Below the pieces are notes generated by a model, which worked only from the letters and a program-made list of their open reading frames with translations, did not search any database and had not been told where the DNA came from. The position numbers were made by a program, and so were the translations under genes. A DNA stretch of 34,244 nucleotides from an uncultured Prevotellaceae bacterium (GTDB taxonomy: Bacteria; Bacteroidota; Bacteroidia; Bacteroidales; Bacteroidaceae), in contig CACXVS010000030.1 of NCBI GenBank assembly GCA_902771155.1, positions 1 through 34,244 on the forward strand. Reading direction: 5' to 3'. This document shows positions 15,557-23,738 of the stretch, one piece after another. Position 1 is the first letter of the stretch, and every line of letters starts with the position of its first letter.

Positions 15557-18349
15557 TCATTTAAACTGCCACCAGTCCAGACGGACATCACCGCTGGTCT
15601 TGTCGAAACAGATGTAGAGATCGTGAACACCCAAGGTATTCTTCACCTTACCTGTAAAGGATTTGTACTTCTCCACTGAGCCCGTCTTGCCAACAGTTAT
15701 CACACCTATCACATCTCCCTTGTTACTATCAAGACGGAGCGTCATAACACAACTGCCTGTTGCGGCAGCAGTCATGCTGAATTGCTTGGCACCCTTGCTT
15801 CCAAAGTCAACACCACGCACCTTGATATATTCACCATCATTGATGTCATAGATGTACATATTCTTCTTGCCAGTCGATGGTGGCATATCAGCAACAACAC
15901 CAGTATTCTCTATACCCATCTTGGCACTCTTCAGACCATTGCCCCAGGCCATGGTCTCTGCCTCCACACGATTGTAGGGATTCAACCAATGCAACTGTTT
16001 CATAGGTTCCTGGTCGAGCCAGTAGGGAATCTCCTTGATGGTGCCGTCAGGCAGATATTCAATTTCCTGTCCCGACACTGATCGGCGCTCGCTATGTTCG
16101 AAGGTTTCCAGATGCATCAGGTCGTAATTCTGACCGAACACATAAGAATGTCCCTTATAGTCACAGATACCAGGATGGTTACCACGATCGCGTTGTGTAG
16201 GACTCATGATGTAGTTCTTCCACTTCCATGGTCCGGCAGGACTGTCGCTCATGGCATAGCCCAAAGCCTCGGGACAGCAGGTCGTCGCATAACCGAGATA
16301 GTAGTGATGATTACGCTTATAGATCCAAGGACCTTCCTGATAATGCTTCACAGCCCAATCAGCTTTCTGCTCTTCAGGCACCCTGATGTTAATCTTGGCA
16401 CCCTCTTCCATGACAGGACGCATCACACCATCCTTCGGGTTGAGTACATAGATATCACCATTGGTCGAAATCATGTCCTCATTGAGTTTCACGTAATAGA
16501 CATGTGGATTCCCCCAATACATCCAAGCCTGTCCGTCATCATCGACGAACACAGAGGGATCGATATCGTCCCAATGTTCCTTCTGCCACACGAGTGGTTT
16601 GCCTAGAGGATCCTTGAAGGGGCCATAAGGAGAGTCAGCCACAAGCACACCAATGCCATGCCCATGCAATGGAGCATAGAGGTAGAACTTGCCGTTGCGC
16701 TCTACAGTCTGGATAGCCCACGCACCATTGTCACGGTTACGCCAACCGAACTCCTTCAGCGAGGCCACTGCACCATGTTCCGTCCAGTTCACCATGTCGG
16801 TAGTCGACCATAACAACCAATCATACATAAAGAAACCGGCTGAACTACGTTCGTTAGGATCGGGAATATCCTCGAAATGGGCATCATGCGAGGTATATAG
16901 GAATAAGGTGTCACCCACCACTAAGGGCGACGGGTCGGCTGTATATTTGGTCTGGAACAATGGCATGTTCACCTGCTCCAATCCACGCATCTCCCACCAG
17001 TCGAAATTAAACAGTTTCGGTCCTTTCCTACCTGTAAACACCAGATAGAGATCATGACGTCCCTTCACCAACTCCGTGAAATCAGCTGTAATAGTCTGCC
17101 ATTTCTCCCAACCGCCTGTCGCTGGTACTTCAAGCCTGCAGAGCAACTGCCCTTTCAGACTATCTACACGCACTTCAATCTGTCCGCCACGCAGTCCGCT
17201 GGCCACTCGAGCCGTAAACGTGCGGGGCAACTTATTGCAGAAACATACATTCTGCAGTTTGATATAGTCACCGTTGTGGATATCACTCACATAAACGCCC
17301 ACCTCATCATTCTGTTCCGTCTTAACACCTTTCGAAAAGGCCATTGTCTCAGCTTCCACCTTACGATAGGGATTAAACTCGGCTATCGGTTTCACGCCCT
17401 CGTCAGTAGGCATGATGGTTGGGAAACTGCCATCAGCGTTATACTTAAATTCCTCAACGGCCACACTACGTCCGAAGCCTCCACCCTGAGGCAACTTGCC
17501 TGTATGGTAGAAGAAATAGCTGTGGCCTTTGTAGTCAGCCACACCACAATGGTTCGTAAACGAGTTGGTATCACAAAGCGGCATTATCTCACCAGCATAT
17601 TTCCAAGGACCCAGTGGAGACGGAGCTGTACTATACGAGATGTGCTCTGGCACACCACCTGCAGCATAGAGCAACTGATAGACGCCATTGCGCTTAGTTA
17701 GCCATGGCCCCTCGACATACGAATCCCTATAAGTCTTGCCTTTCTCACGATCCTTCATCATCGGACCGCCGAAAGCTTCCTCTGTCATCGGCAACTTACC
17801 CAGTTCGCCTTCGTACGAAATCATATCGCGGTTCAACTTCAGATAGTAACACTGAGGGTTACCCCACATCAGCCATGCCTGATCATCATCGTCGATAAAT
17901 ACTGTCGGATCAATATGATCCCATGAACCATTCTCAAACAATGGTTTGCCTAATGCATCCTTAAATGGTCCTGTTGGAGAATCACCTACAGCCACCCCAA
18001 TGGCCATGCCACCAGAGATTCTGGAGTGGGCACATATATACCAATAAAACTTACCGTCTCGCTCGATGGTCTGAGATGCCCAGGCTCGATCGTCAGCCCA
18101 TGAGAAACTTTCCAGGGCCAATGGCGAACCATGGTCCTGCCAGTTTACCATATCCTCAGTGGAATACACTCGCCACTCCTGCATCCAGAAGAAGTCTGCT
18201 CCATCCTCGTCATGGCCAGTATATACATACATAGTTCCGTTGTGAACCATAGGGGCGGGGTCGCTCGTACACCAAGTCTGTACAAACGGATTCTGAGCGC
18301 CTGCCATCAGACAGACTGCACAAAAAAGGGTCGTTGTTATCTTTCTCAT
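15557..18349 (-). CDS. Tandem GH43-CBM6 / GH43-CBM6 arabinofuranosidase or xylosidase
   Basis: The 930-residue secreted protein (signal peptide about 1-18) is a full internal duplication. Unit 1 is a five-bladed GH43 propeller (about 20-325) plus a CBM6-like module (about 331-460). Unit 2 is GH43 (about 463-780) plus CBM6 (about 795-930). Both units keep the three catalytic acids: Asp30, Asp147 and Glu213 (in VEGPW) in the first; Asp472, Asp597 and Glu672 (in QEGPW) in the second. Family GH43 acts on arabinofuranosyl or xylosyl groups of xylan by inversion. The two units have diverged clearly, so they may have different specificities. The start codon overlaps the stop of the upstream esterase gene as ATGA, a sign of coupled translation. 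The subfamily was not assigned. Confidence 0.9.
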   Translation of the reverse strand: MRKITTTLFCAVCLMAGAQNPFVQTWCTSDPAPMVHNGTMYVYTGHDEDGADFFWMQEWRVYSTEDMVNWQDHGSPLALESFSWADDRAWASQTIERDGKFYWYICAHSRISGGMAIGVAVGDSPTGPFKDALGKPLFENGSWDHIDPTVFIDDDDQAWLMWGNPQCYYLKLNRDMISYEGELGKLPMTEEAFGGPMMKDREKGKTYRDSYVEGPWLTKRNGVYQLLYAAGGVPEHISYSTAPSPLGPWKYAGEIMPLCDTNSFTNHCGVADYKGHSYFFYHTGKLPQGGGFGRSVAVEEFKYNADGSFPTIMPTDEGVKPIAEFNPYRKVEAETMAFSKGVKTEQNDEVGVYVSDIHNGDYIKLQNVCFCNKLPRTFTARVASGLRGGQIEVRVDSLKGQLLCRLEVPATGGWEKWQTITADFTELVKGRHDLYLVFTGRKGPKLFNFDWWEMRGLEQVNMPLFQTKYTADPSPLVVGDTLFLYTSHDAHFEDIPDPNERSSAGFFMYDWLLWSTTDMVNWTEHGAVASLKEFGWRNRDNGAWAIQTVERNGKFYLYAPLHGHGIGVLVADSPYGPFKDPLGKPLVWQKEHWDDIDPSVFVDDDGQAWMYWGNPHVYYVKLNEDMISTNGDIYVLNPKDGVMRPVMEEGAKINIRVPEEQKADWAVKHYQEGPWIYKRNHHYYLGYATTCCPEALGYAMSDSPAGPWKWKNYIMSPTQRDRGNHPGICDYKGHSYVFGQNYDLMHLETFEHSERRSVSGQEIEYLPDGTIKEIPYWLDQEPMKQLHWLNPYNRVEAETMAWGNGLKSAKMGIENTGVVADMPPSTGKKNMYIYDINDGEYIKVRGVDFGSKGAKQFSMTAAATGSCVMTLRLDSNKGDVIGVITVGKTGSVEKYKSFTGKVKNTLGVHDLYICFDKTSGDVRLDWWQFK

Positions 18350-20181
18350 TTCTGTTGTAGTAATATCGTTTCTAATGCTTTGCGTCGCTCAGGCCATGTC
18401 TTATAATCACTGGCCCGCAAGGTGGCAATGGCCTGTTCTTTGTTGCTGGCAATGATAATCACCTGTGGAATCTTCCCTTGGGCAATCAGTTTGTCGGCCA
18501 TCATGTCGGCTCCACCAATCTTAAACCAGCTCTCCACCGTGTCATCTTCACCCGGCACAAGGAAGATGACCGGATATTCCTTGCCTTCCTGATATCCTGC
18601 AGGAATGTAACAGGCTTCATCCTTTCCTACATTGTAACGCACCACGCCATGCTCTTTCTCACCAATGGCGTTGTAGGTATATACGTTAGACGGATTGTCA
18701 CAGATGCTTGGTTTGAATCCTTTCGAAGGAGCAAGATACATATTCTGCGGGTCAGCCACAGGCGTACCGTCAACAAGGAAATAGTAAGTGGACGTATCAT
18801 TGACATGATTCTCCAACTCCAGTTCCCAAATGCCAGCGGTGTCTTTCTGCATGGCCAACGGCTGATCGAGCAATTCAGAGACAAACGACACTTGCTTGGC
18901 ATCAGGCGCCTTCATACGGAACACGATACTGTCGTATTTGTATTCCGGTGAAATGATGGGCTTAGGGAAAAGACGCGCCATCACACCAGCCGTAAACTGC
19001 GGCTCCTGACCAGTGGCAGCAGGGGCAGGCTGCCCTTCCTTCATGGCTGCCTCAGCAGCCTCAGGCTTGAAGAGCAGACGCAGGGTCTTGTCGAGGAAAT
19101 ACTTGGCATTCATCCAGGTATGACCGAACTTGTCGTGGGTAAACACCTTCACTGAACGGATGCCATGTTTATCGAGAAACTCCATATAGTCGCGGGCATT
19201 ACCATAAAGGAAATCATCCGTGCCTACACCTAACCAGAACAGATGGATCTTGCTGTTTGTCTCAGCAGCATTGTCATAAACCTCAGGAATAGTGGTTGAA
19301 GTAAACGAACTGTAACTGCACAGATAAGAAAACTTATCGAGATTATGCAGACCATTAGACAGGCCCTGATTACCGCCACGAGAGAATCCGCCTATGGCAC
19401 GATGGTCAGCATCGTTGATGGTGCGATAGTGACGCTCTACATATGGCATCAGGTCATTGATCAGGTCAAGACTGAACACGTCCTTCCCAAACATGGTCTG
19501 TGGCACACCAGCTATCTCAGGTTGAGCTTGCAGAAGCTTATAAGGATTACCGTAGGGCATCACGATGATCATCTCCTCGGCGGCTCCCTCAGCAATGAGG
19601 TTGTCAAGGATATAGTTAGCACGACCTACTTTATAATAGACTTCCTCTGTGTCGGTCGTTCCACTGATCAGGTAGAACACAGGATATCTCTTCTCAGAAT
19701 TCTCCTGATATCTTGGTGGCAGATAGACGATGGCCTGATTGGTGGCACCTAAACTGTTTGAGTAATAGTGGATATAGTCTAATGTGCCATGGGGTACAGG
19801 ACGAATGTCGTGAACCAGACTTCCCTGCTTAGCAGGAATCTCCAGCAGACTGTTCTTAAAACCTTCATTGGGGAAGTACTGGGGATTAGTGGGGTCCATC
19901 ACACTCACGCCGTCAACGATGAAGCAATAGGGATACATGTCGGGAGCCGCAGGACCGAGGGTAACCGTCCACAATCCGGTTTTCTCGTCGCGCTGCATCG
20001 CATGGCGCCCAGCAAACTGCACATCCACCAAGACTTCCTTGGCCTGATCATTTTTGTACCTGAAAGTCACTGTCCCGTCATTATTACAACTGTTTGACGA
20101 CGCGACACCGGAAATCTGCGCCATCACAGACATGGCACACGTGATGAATAACACAGATAAAAATGCTCTAAAATTGTTCAT
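18346..20181 (-). CDS. CE1-type esterase with partial second esterase domain
   Basis: The 611-residue secreted protein starts at the ATG at 20181, which gives a clean signal peptide ending AMSVMAQ. A longer frame exists, but its extra 33 codons run over the -7 promoter box. It has an N-terminal E-set/CBM48-like domain (about 22-125), then a CE1/esterase-D-like alpha/beta hydrolase (about 130-375) with nucleophile Ser267 in GGFSRGG and likely catalytic His354 in FGHTW. A second E-set domain (about 405-510) and the first 80 or so residues of a second hydrolase follow. That copy stops before any nucleophile. CE1 enzymes deacetylate or deferuloylate xylan; which applies is not clear. It is the first gene of a five-gene operon. 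Confidence 0.85.
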   Translation of the reverse strand: MNNFRAFLSVLFITCAMSVMAQISGVASSNSCNNDGTVTFRYKNDQAKEVLVDVQFAGRHAMQRDEKTGLWTVTLGPAAPDMYPYCFIVDGVSVMDPTNPQYFPNEGFKNSLLEIPAKQGSLVHDIRPVPHGTLDYIHYYSNSLGATNQAIVYLPPRYQENSEKRYPVFYLISGTTDTEEVYYKVGRANYILDNLIAEGAAEEMIIVMPYGNPYKLLQAQPEIAGVPQTMFGKDVFSLDLINDLMPYVERHYRTINDADHRAIGGFSRGGNQGLSNGLHNLDKFSYLCSYSSFTSTTIPEVYDNAAETNSKIHLFWLGVGTDDFLYGNARDYMEFLDKHGIRSVKVFTHDKFGHTWMNAKYFLDKTLRLLFKPEAAEAAMKEGQPAPAATGQEPQFTAGVMARLFPKPIISPEYKYDSIVFRMKAPDAKQVSFVSELLDQPLAMQKDTAGIWELELENHVNDTSTYYFLVDGTPVADPQNMYLAPSKGFKPSICDNPSNVYTYNAIGEKEHGVVRYNVGKDEACYIPAGYQEGKEYPVIFLVPGEDDTVESWFKIGGADMMADKLIAQGKIPQVIIIASNKEQAIATLRASDYKTWPERRKALETILLQQK

Positions 20182-20207
20182 ATGGTTATTATTATTGGAT
20201 TTGGTTG

Positions 20208-20215
20208 CAAAGTTA
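20208..20215 (-). promoter_or_regulatory. -7 element of the esterase operon promoter
   Basis: TAACTTTG on the - strand (20208-20215) is a perfect -7 box 26 bases upstream of the esterase ATG. The 12 bases TAACTTTGCAAC are identical to those at the HTCS promoter. No TTTG is found at the -33 distance, as expected for activator control. Confidence 0.55.
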
Positions 20216-20239
20216 CGAAAAAGGCTTGAGCCTATCTTT

Positions 20240-20274
20240 ATGATATGTATCATAAAATATTGCTGATGTAACAT
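20240..20274. promoter_or_regulatory. Candidate activator site upstream of the esterase operon
   Basis: ATGATA-TG-TATCAT (20240-20253) is a 6-bp inverted repeat immediately upstream of the expected -33 position. ATGTAACAT at 20266-20274 is the exact reverse complement of a 9-mer in the xusA upstream region. The position suits a transcription activator, but binding is not shown. Confidence 0.3.
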
Positions 20275-20295
20275 ACTCATCAGCCCTTATAAGTA

Positions 20296-20323
20296 AAGTC
20301 CGGACTTTCACAAGCCCGGACTT
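20296..20323 (-). terminator. Terminator of the xus-xyn10C operon
   Basis: On the - strand, AAGTCCGGGCTT, GTGA, AAGTCCGGACTT form a 12-bp stem with one G-U pair and a 4-base loop, about 50 bases after the xyn10C stop. The trailing TTTACTT is a short and imperfect T-run. It separates the xus operon from the esterase operon, whose promoter lies just beyond it. Confidence 0.7.
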
Positions 20324-20372
20324 CCAAAAACAATGTAAAGTTCTAAAATTGTCCTCTATATTTCGGACAATA

Positions 20373-22697
20373 TTATTCACCGCTCAGACCGTCGGCAAAA
20401 CCGGCATAAGTATGCTTGCGGTAGAAATTCTGATCCCAGAGACCAACGGGCTGGTTAGCACGCCAACCACTGCCTGCAGGACTATCGGTAGCACACCATT
20501 GACAGATACCCCACTGCTGGGCTGCAGGAATAATCTCTTTATACTTCTTGATAATCCAAGTATAGTACTCAGCCATAGCATGGTGCTGTTCCTCAGTAAC
20601 ATCGGCTGTGATGATATCCTTGCCGTCTTCACCAACCAAACCCATGTCTAACTCTGATATACGAACGAGTTTACCAGAAGCAGCCAACAGCTTAAAGGAC
20701 TCCTCAATGGCCTTCTTTTTGCTCTCCAAAGTTTGGGGATTCATGTAATAAGAAATATGCATCTGTGAACCGATACCATCGATCTTGGTCACGCCATCAG
20801 ACTCCCACTTCTCAATCCACTTGATCAGACTCTTCAACTTCTTGTTCTGATCCCAGTCGCTCTCGAGGTTGTAGTCATTGATGAAGAGTTTCAGATCATT
20901 GCCACCATACTGACGGGCAAGACGAACAGCTGTACGAACGTAATCGAGATCGCCCATGTAGTCCTGCCAGAAGAAGTCGTCATTCTTCTTGAGATCCTTG
21001 ATCTTTACCTTACCATGCTGCAAGTCATAGATACCGTCACCGTCAGTGTCTTCTCCAGAGATGGCCTCATTCACCACATCCCAAGCCTTGACGAGTACCT
21101 CAGTACCTTCCTCATTCTTACAAGCCTCCATCATACCACTGATCCACAAATCCATAGCATAGGTCAGTGTATCTCTCAATTCCTCAGGTGTCTGAGGAAT
21201 GCCCTCAGAGTTATCCACCTCCTCCTCAACGATAAGCTTGATGTTATCGAAGTAGTAGGTTACATCGGCATCACGCGTCTTGGAAAGGTTAAAGGCGATG
21301 GACTTCATACCATTGGCACCTGCCATTTCGCCACTGACCGTCACATCTGCAGTCCAAGTTTTCCAGTCGGTAGTGAAGTTCGGAGAACCGACACATGCCC
21401 AGTGCTGATACTCGCCAGGATTGTAGTGAGCCTGCGTGTCGGCAGAAGCATCCTGACTGGCTTTATAGTCAAATTCAATATGGAACTTCGTATCGGCGGG
21501 GAGGGGATCGTCGAGAACAATCCAGAACTGTGTATCCCAGTCCTCAGCAGCACCAGCAGGTGCTGTCACTTGAATACCACGAGAACCATCCTTACCGACA
21601 CCAGCCGTAATCGTAGAATTCTCTACAGGACCATTGTTCTCCTTAGTCACGAAATTCTTATTGACATCACCTTCCATGTCACCATTGGCAATCAGATCAA
21701 CCTGAACGACAGATGCTCCCGACGGTTTTGCCTTCATAATATGAGCTTTCCACGACATATCGTCGAAATAATAGTTATTGTCCTCTCTCAAGACGTTCAG
21801 ATTAAAGGCGATGGTTGACATACCGTCACCACCAGCTTGTTCGCCAGAGATTTCTCCCGTGAAGGTAAACTCCTGCCAGTCAGTGGTGATATCGTAATTA
21901 CCAGCAAGCATAGCCCAGTGGATATAGTTACCGGGTGTCGTATGAGACTGAATACTCACAGAGGCGGGCTTATCTGCCCTAGCCTTCATCTTGAACTCAT
22001 ACTTGTCACCAGCCTTCCAAACGTGATCAGGCGTCGTGATGAAGAACTGACTGCTCCAGTCTTCGGCTGCACCGGCGATAGAATGCACTCTCACACCACG
22101 AGAGCCATCCACACCGACTCCGTCTTCAATACGATTCACATCGCCGCTTCCGTCACCGTCGCGGGCTACGAAATTGGTCGCATCGTTACCTTCGCAGTCA
22201 CCGTTAACGAGTTGTTCCTCGATAACCTCTTCCATATCCTGACCAGCATCAGGGTCAACAGGGACAGGTTTGTTAGAGACCAATGTCTTCAACCACGCCG
22301 TGGGTTGCTGGGCATGCCAGGCCAACGTATGACCATAGACATTGATGCCTGCACCAGCAGCAGCCTTCACATACTCACTGACAGTACCAAAGTTCATGTT
22401 ACCATTCTCATCCACACAGGAAGCCATCTTCATAGCATTGCCAGCTACCGTCTCATTAAAGTTCACATTGGTCACCACGTAAGTTACACCTTGGTTGGCA
22501 TAGTCGGCAGCATCAGTACCCACACCCAGATGGAAATTGGGGTCAGAGACATACTCCTTCAAGGCCTTATAATCGGTCAGATAGGCATATTTCTCAATCT
22601 TATCCGGACGTCCCACCTCGAAATTGCGGTCGAACTCGTCAGCACACGAAGCCATCAGCATGGCTCCGAGTGCTAATATGATATATTGCTTTTTCAT
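20373..22697 (-). CDS. xyn10C: GH10 endo-1,4-beta-xylanase with inserted tandem CBMs
   Basis: The 774-residue surface lipoprotein (MASC lipobox, Cys18) is an endo-xylanase. The GH10 barrel is split: the first part (about 40-150) carries the family segment GHTLAWHAQQ, and the rest runs from about 490 to 774. It holds acid/base Glu544 in WDVVNEA and nucleophile Glu682 in RISELDMG. Between them lie two related carbohydrate-binding modules (about 165-325 and 330-485) of the CBM4/CBM22-like jelly-roll type. This interrupted layout is known from P. bryantii Xyn10C and relatives. The ATG at 22697 is chosen over an in-frame TTG three codons upstream because it starts a normal lipoprotein signal. It is the last gene of the xus operon, 18 bases after xusE. 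Confidence 0.94.
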   Translation of the reverse strand: MKKQYIILALGAMLMASCADEFDRNFEVGRPDKIEKYAYLTDYKALKEYVSDPNFHLGVGTDAADYANQGVTYVVTNVNFNETVAGNAMKMASCVDENGNMNFGTVSEYVKAAAGAGINVYGHTLAWHAQQPTAWLKTLVSNKPVPVDPDAGQDMEEVIEEQLVNGDCEGNDATNFVARDGDGSGDVNRIEDGVGVDGSRGVRVHSIAGAAEDWSSQFFITTPDHVWKAGDKYEFKMKARADKPASVSIQSHTTPGNYIHWAMLAGNYDITTDWQEFTFTGEISGEQAGGDGMSTIAFNLNVLREDNNYYFDDMSWKAHIMKAKPSGASVVQVDLIANGDMEGDVNKNFVTKENNGPVENSTITAGVGKDGSRGIQVTAPAGAAEDWDTQFWIVLDDPLPADTKFHIEFDYKASQDASADTQAHYNPGEYQHWACVGSPNFTTDWKTWTADVTVSGEMAGANGMKSIAFNLSKTRDADVTYYFDNIKLIVEEEVDNSEGIPQTPEELRDTLTYAMDLWISGMMEACKNEEGTEVLVKAWDVVNEAISGEDTDGDGIYDLQHGKVKIKDLKKNDDFFWQDYMGDLDYVRTAVRLARQYGGNDLKLFINDYNLESDWDQNKKLKSLIKWIEKWESDGVTKIDGIGSQMHISYYMNPQTLESKKKAIEESFKLLAASGKLVRISELDMGLVGEDGKDIITADVTEEQHHAMAEYYTWIIKKYKEIIPAAQQWGICQWCATDSPAGSGWRANQPVGLWDQNFYRKHTYAGFADGLSGE

Positions 22698-22715
22698 TGT
22701 TTCCAATTTTTAGCG

Positions 22716-23705
22716 TTACTTTACATAAACAGGTGCAAATTCTTCAATCGTCACGCCACTGCGCTCCCAAACCATATTCTCATGAACAGCGAGTTTATGG
22801 CCATCACCGAAGTCAACATTATAGTTCAGCTCCATACCGTCACGGTCCTTGTTGCCCCATGCCTTGATCATGGTGTTGTCGCCCCAAGAGCCACTGCCAG
22901 AGGCTGTCACACCTTCGGTCAAAGAGGAAATCGTACAGTTGTTACTTCCGTCGAAATTCAGCAGCAAGTCGGCATAGTAAATCTGATCGCCTTCCTGATA
23001 GGACACAGTGTAAGCACAGGTGTTCAGTGATAACGACCTGATCTGAACCTCCGGAGCCGACTCAATATCATCCGTAGATGTGGTGCCATGAGTACGCCAC
23101 CAGCCAGAATACTTGTTCTGGAACTTCACACAGTAGAGTACATAGTCCATAGGTTTCACGTCCCATACACTCGCATCGGTGCGAGACCCCTGCTGTCCTT
23201 CGAGCAAAGAACCAGTCAGAATCTTGTCAAAACCGCTCTGACCAGTAATCACCAAAGGAATGACGTAGGTATTCTTTACGGCATCCGGGTCATTGAAAAA
23301 GGCATCTTCCAACTGAACCTCTGTAGCTCCATTCATGGTGCCGTTAAAGTTCAATGTAGTGGTTGACAACTTATAGTAGCTGCTGGGCATGGCCTTGACG
23401 GGAGTCACACCATCCTCATAGAAGAGGTTATTACAGAGTGATTCATCCACAGCCACAGTCACATTGCCATTGGAACCGTTATAAGAACCGCCGAAGGTGG
23501 CCATGATCTTACACTTATGAGCCTTGTCCATAGAGGTGTCGTATTCATCATCACCCAATACGATGGTACGCACCGGATACTGATAGGGGAAATAGACTGT
23601 CGTACCTCCCTCATAGTCAGGGAAAGTCTTGTCACCGCTCTCGCAGCTCCAGAGACCACAGACAAGTCCCATTCCGCAAATGACCTTTATAATATTACGT
23701 TTCAT
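22716..23705 (-). CDS. xusE: Surface glycan-binding lipoprotein XusE-like
   Basis: The 329-residue lipoprotein (GLWSC lipobox, Cys21) is at the SusE/SusF position between xusD and the GH10 gene. Residues about 35-155 resemble DUF1735 (BT_3987-like N-terminal domain), with the typical segment FPYQYPVRTIVLGDDEYD. The C-terminal part (about 165-329) resembles DUF4361, with WWRTHGTTS and a closing HKLAVHENMVWERSG strand region. Its location in the operon matches P. bryantii xusE, which is strongly induced on xylan. A role in binding xylan or oligosaccharides on the cell surface is likely by position; no catalytic motif is seen. Confidence 0.85.
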   Translation of the reverse strand: MKRNIIKVICGMGLVCGLWSCESGDKTFPDYEGGTTVYFPYQYPVRTIVLGDDEYDTSMDKAHKCKIMATFGGSYNGSNGNVTVAVDESLCNNLFYEDGVTPVKAMPSSYYKLSTTTLNFNGTMNGATEVQLEDAFFNDPDAVKNTYVIPLVITGQSGFDKILTGSLLEGQQGSRTDASVWDVKPMDYVLYCVKFQNKYSGWWRTHGTTSTDDIESAPEVQIRSLSLNTCAYTVSYQEGDQIYYADLLLNFDGSNNCTISSLTEGVTASGSGSWGDNTMIKAWGNKDRDGMELNYNVDFGDGHKLAVHENMVWERSGVTIEEFAPVYVK

Positions 23706-23738
23706 ATTTATCTTTTCTATTTAGTTTTACATTGTTTC

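Noticed and set aside
20182..20280. An N-terminal extension of 33 residues for the CE1-type esterase
   Set aside because: It would put the signal peptide deep inside the protein and its DNA contains the -7 promoter box.
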